Origin: Sphingopyxis sp.
GTDB lineage: Bacteria > Pseudomonadota > Alphaproteobacteria > Sphingomonadales > Sphingomonadaceae
Reading direction: 5' to 3'
Length of the DNA stretch: 5,391 bases
Assembly (NCBI GenBank): GCA_026125835.1
Contig: JAHCKJ010000159.1
Span: 1-5,391 of the forward strand
Shown here one piece after another: positions 4,605-5,391 of this stretch. The position numbers and the translations under genes were made by a program. Numbering within the stretch: position 1 is the stretch's first letter; each line of letters starts with the position of its first letter. A model generated the notes under the pieces. That model saw only the letters and a list, made by a program, of their open reading frames with translations, had not been told where the DNA came from and did no database searches.

Positions 4605-5391
4605 CCATCATGCTCACCGGCGGCACGGGTTATATCGGCAGCCATGTCGCCGCCACGCTGTTGTCCGCAGGGCAACCGATCGTCTGCTTCGACAATCTGG
4701 CCAACAGCGATGCCAGCGTGATCGATCGGCTCGAGGCGATCACCGGCGCATCGGTGCCGCTCGTCGTCGGCGATATCCGTGACGGTCGGGCGTTGCGGCA
4801 GGCGATGACCGACCACGCGGTCACGGCGGTGATCCATTTTGCAGGTTTGAAGGCGGTTGGCGAATCGGTCGCCGAACCGATGAAATATTACGACAACAAC
4901 GTCCGCGGTACGCTGTCGCTGGTCGAGGCGATGACCGATTGCGGCGCCAAGACGCTCGTCTTTTCGTCGAGCGCCACGGTCTACGGCGAGCCTCGATATC
5001 TCCCTTTGGACGAAGATCATCCGACATCGGCGACCAATCCCTATGGCCGCACAAAGCTGATGATCGAGGAAATGCTGGCGGACATCGTCGCCGCCGATCC
5101 GGCGTGGCGGATCGCGATCCTGCGCTATTTCAACCCGGTCGGGGCGCACGACAGCGGGCTGATCGGCGAGAATCCGAACGGCATTCCGAACAATCTGATG
5201 CCCTTCATCACGCGCGTCGCGGCCGGCCGGCTGGAGCAATTGTCGGTATTCGGGGACGATTATGACACGCCCGACGGCACCGGGGTCCGCGACTACATCC
5301 ATGTCGTCGATCTGGCCGAGGGGCACGCCGCGGCGCTCGACGCAATTGATGCGATGGCGCCTGCGCTTTCAACGTGGAATCTGGGCACCGG
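4601..5391 (+). CDS. galE: UDP-glucose 4-epimerase GalE (C-terminus cut by window edge)
   Basis: Interconverts UDP-glucose and UDP-galactose (Leloir pathway and polysaccharide precursor supply), with tightly bound NAD. The window holds 263 residues of a protein usually about 330-340 long, so roughly the last 70 are missing. Visible blocks are the GGTGYIG NAD-binding loop (7-13), GDIRD, VIHFAGLKAVGESV, the catalytic strand SSSATVYG (122-129, with Ser124), YxxxK with Tyr148 and Lys152 (NPYGRTK), and the GalE-specific stretches FNPVGAHDSGLIGE and NPNGIPNNLMPFI, then GVRDYIHVVDLAEGH. The start ATG 4601 overlaps the stop of the preceding epimerase, and GAGGG (4587-4591) lies 9 nt upstream inside that gene. 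Overlap and matching chemistry point to one operon for nucleotide-sugar interconversion. No frame disruption is seen. Confidence 0.95.
   Translation, partial: MTIMLTGGTGYIGSHVAATLLSAGQPIVCFDNLANSDASVIDRLEAITGASVPLVVGDIRDGRALRQAMTDHAVTAVIHFAGLKAVGESVAEPMKYYDNNVRGTLSLVEAMTDCGAKTLVFSSSATVYGEPRYLPLDEDHPTSATNPYGRTKLMIEEMLADIVAADPAWRIAILRYFNPVGAHDSGLIGENPNGIPNNLMPFITRVAAGRLEQLSVFGDDYDTPDGTGVRDYIHVVDLAEGHAAALDAIDAMAPALSTWNLGT

Noticed and set aside
4451..5326. A 291-residue minus-strand open frame antisense to galE
   Set aside because: Shadow of galE and the end of the preceding epimerase; composition is typical of antisense frames and no domain is recognisable.

Overview
The window looks like chromosomal DNA of an alphaproteobacterium, most likely a sphingomonad of the Sphingopyxis/Sphingomonas type. 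This rests on high G+C (about 65-70% in the housekeeping genes), GTG/TTG starts, and the style of the MoaA, NAD kinase and epimerase proteins. The placement is inference from protein character, not from a database match.

Layout. (1) 1-481, minus strand: the N-terminal 160 residues of a c-di-GMP-type protein with a degenerate GGDEF domain; the rest lies beyond the window. (2) 505/541-1557 and 1588-2358, plus strand: moaA (molybdenum cofactor step 1) and nadK (NADP synthesis), 30 bp apart and probably co-transcribed. moaA and the GGDEF gene diverge from a very short intergenic gap. (3) 2440-2514: a complete tRNA-Asn(GTT) with encoded CCA. (4) 2500-3315: a graveyard of mobile DNA. A C-terminal remnant of a large serine-recombinase-like gene on the minus strand ends inside the 3' end of the tRNA. 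Its upstream part is cut off by a decayed IS3-family element (intact orfA, scrambled and truncated orfB). (5) 3316-3569: about 250 bp with no recognisable gene. (6) 3570-4604 and 4601-5391: two sugar-nucleotide epimerases in an ATGA overlap. The first is a UDP-glucuronate 4-epimerase type, the second is GalE, cut by the window edge. They would supply UDP-galacturonate and UDP-galactose for surface polysaccharide or glycolipid.

Taken together, a housekeeping block (moaA-nadK-tRNA-Asn) is separated from a polysaccharide-precursor block by the scar of an element that probably used the tRNA-Asn 3' end as its attachment site. I see no CRISPR array, riboswitch or intact new system. The most interesting object is the recombinase/tRNA junction and the nested IS relic.
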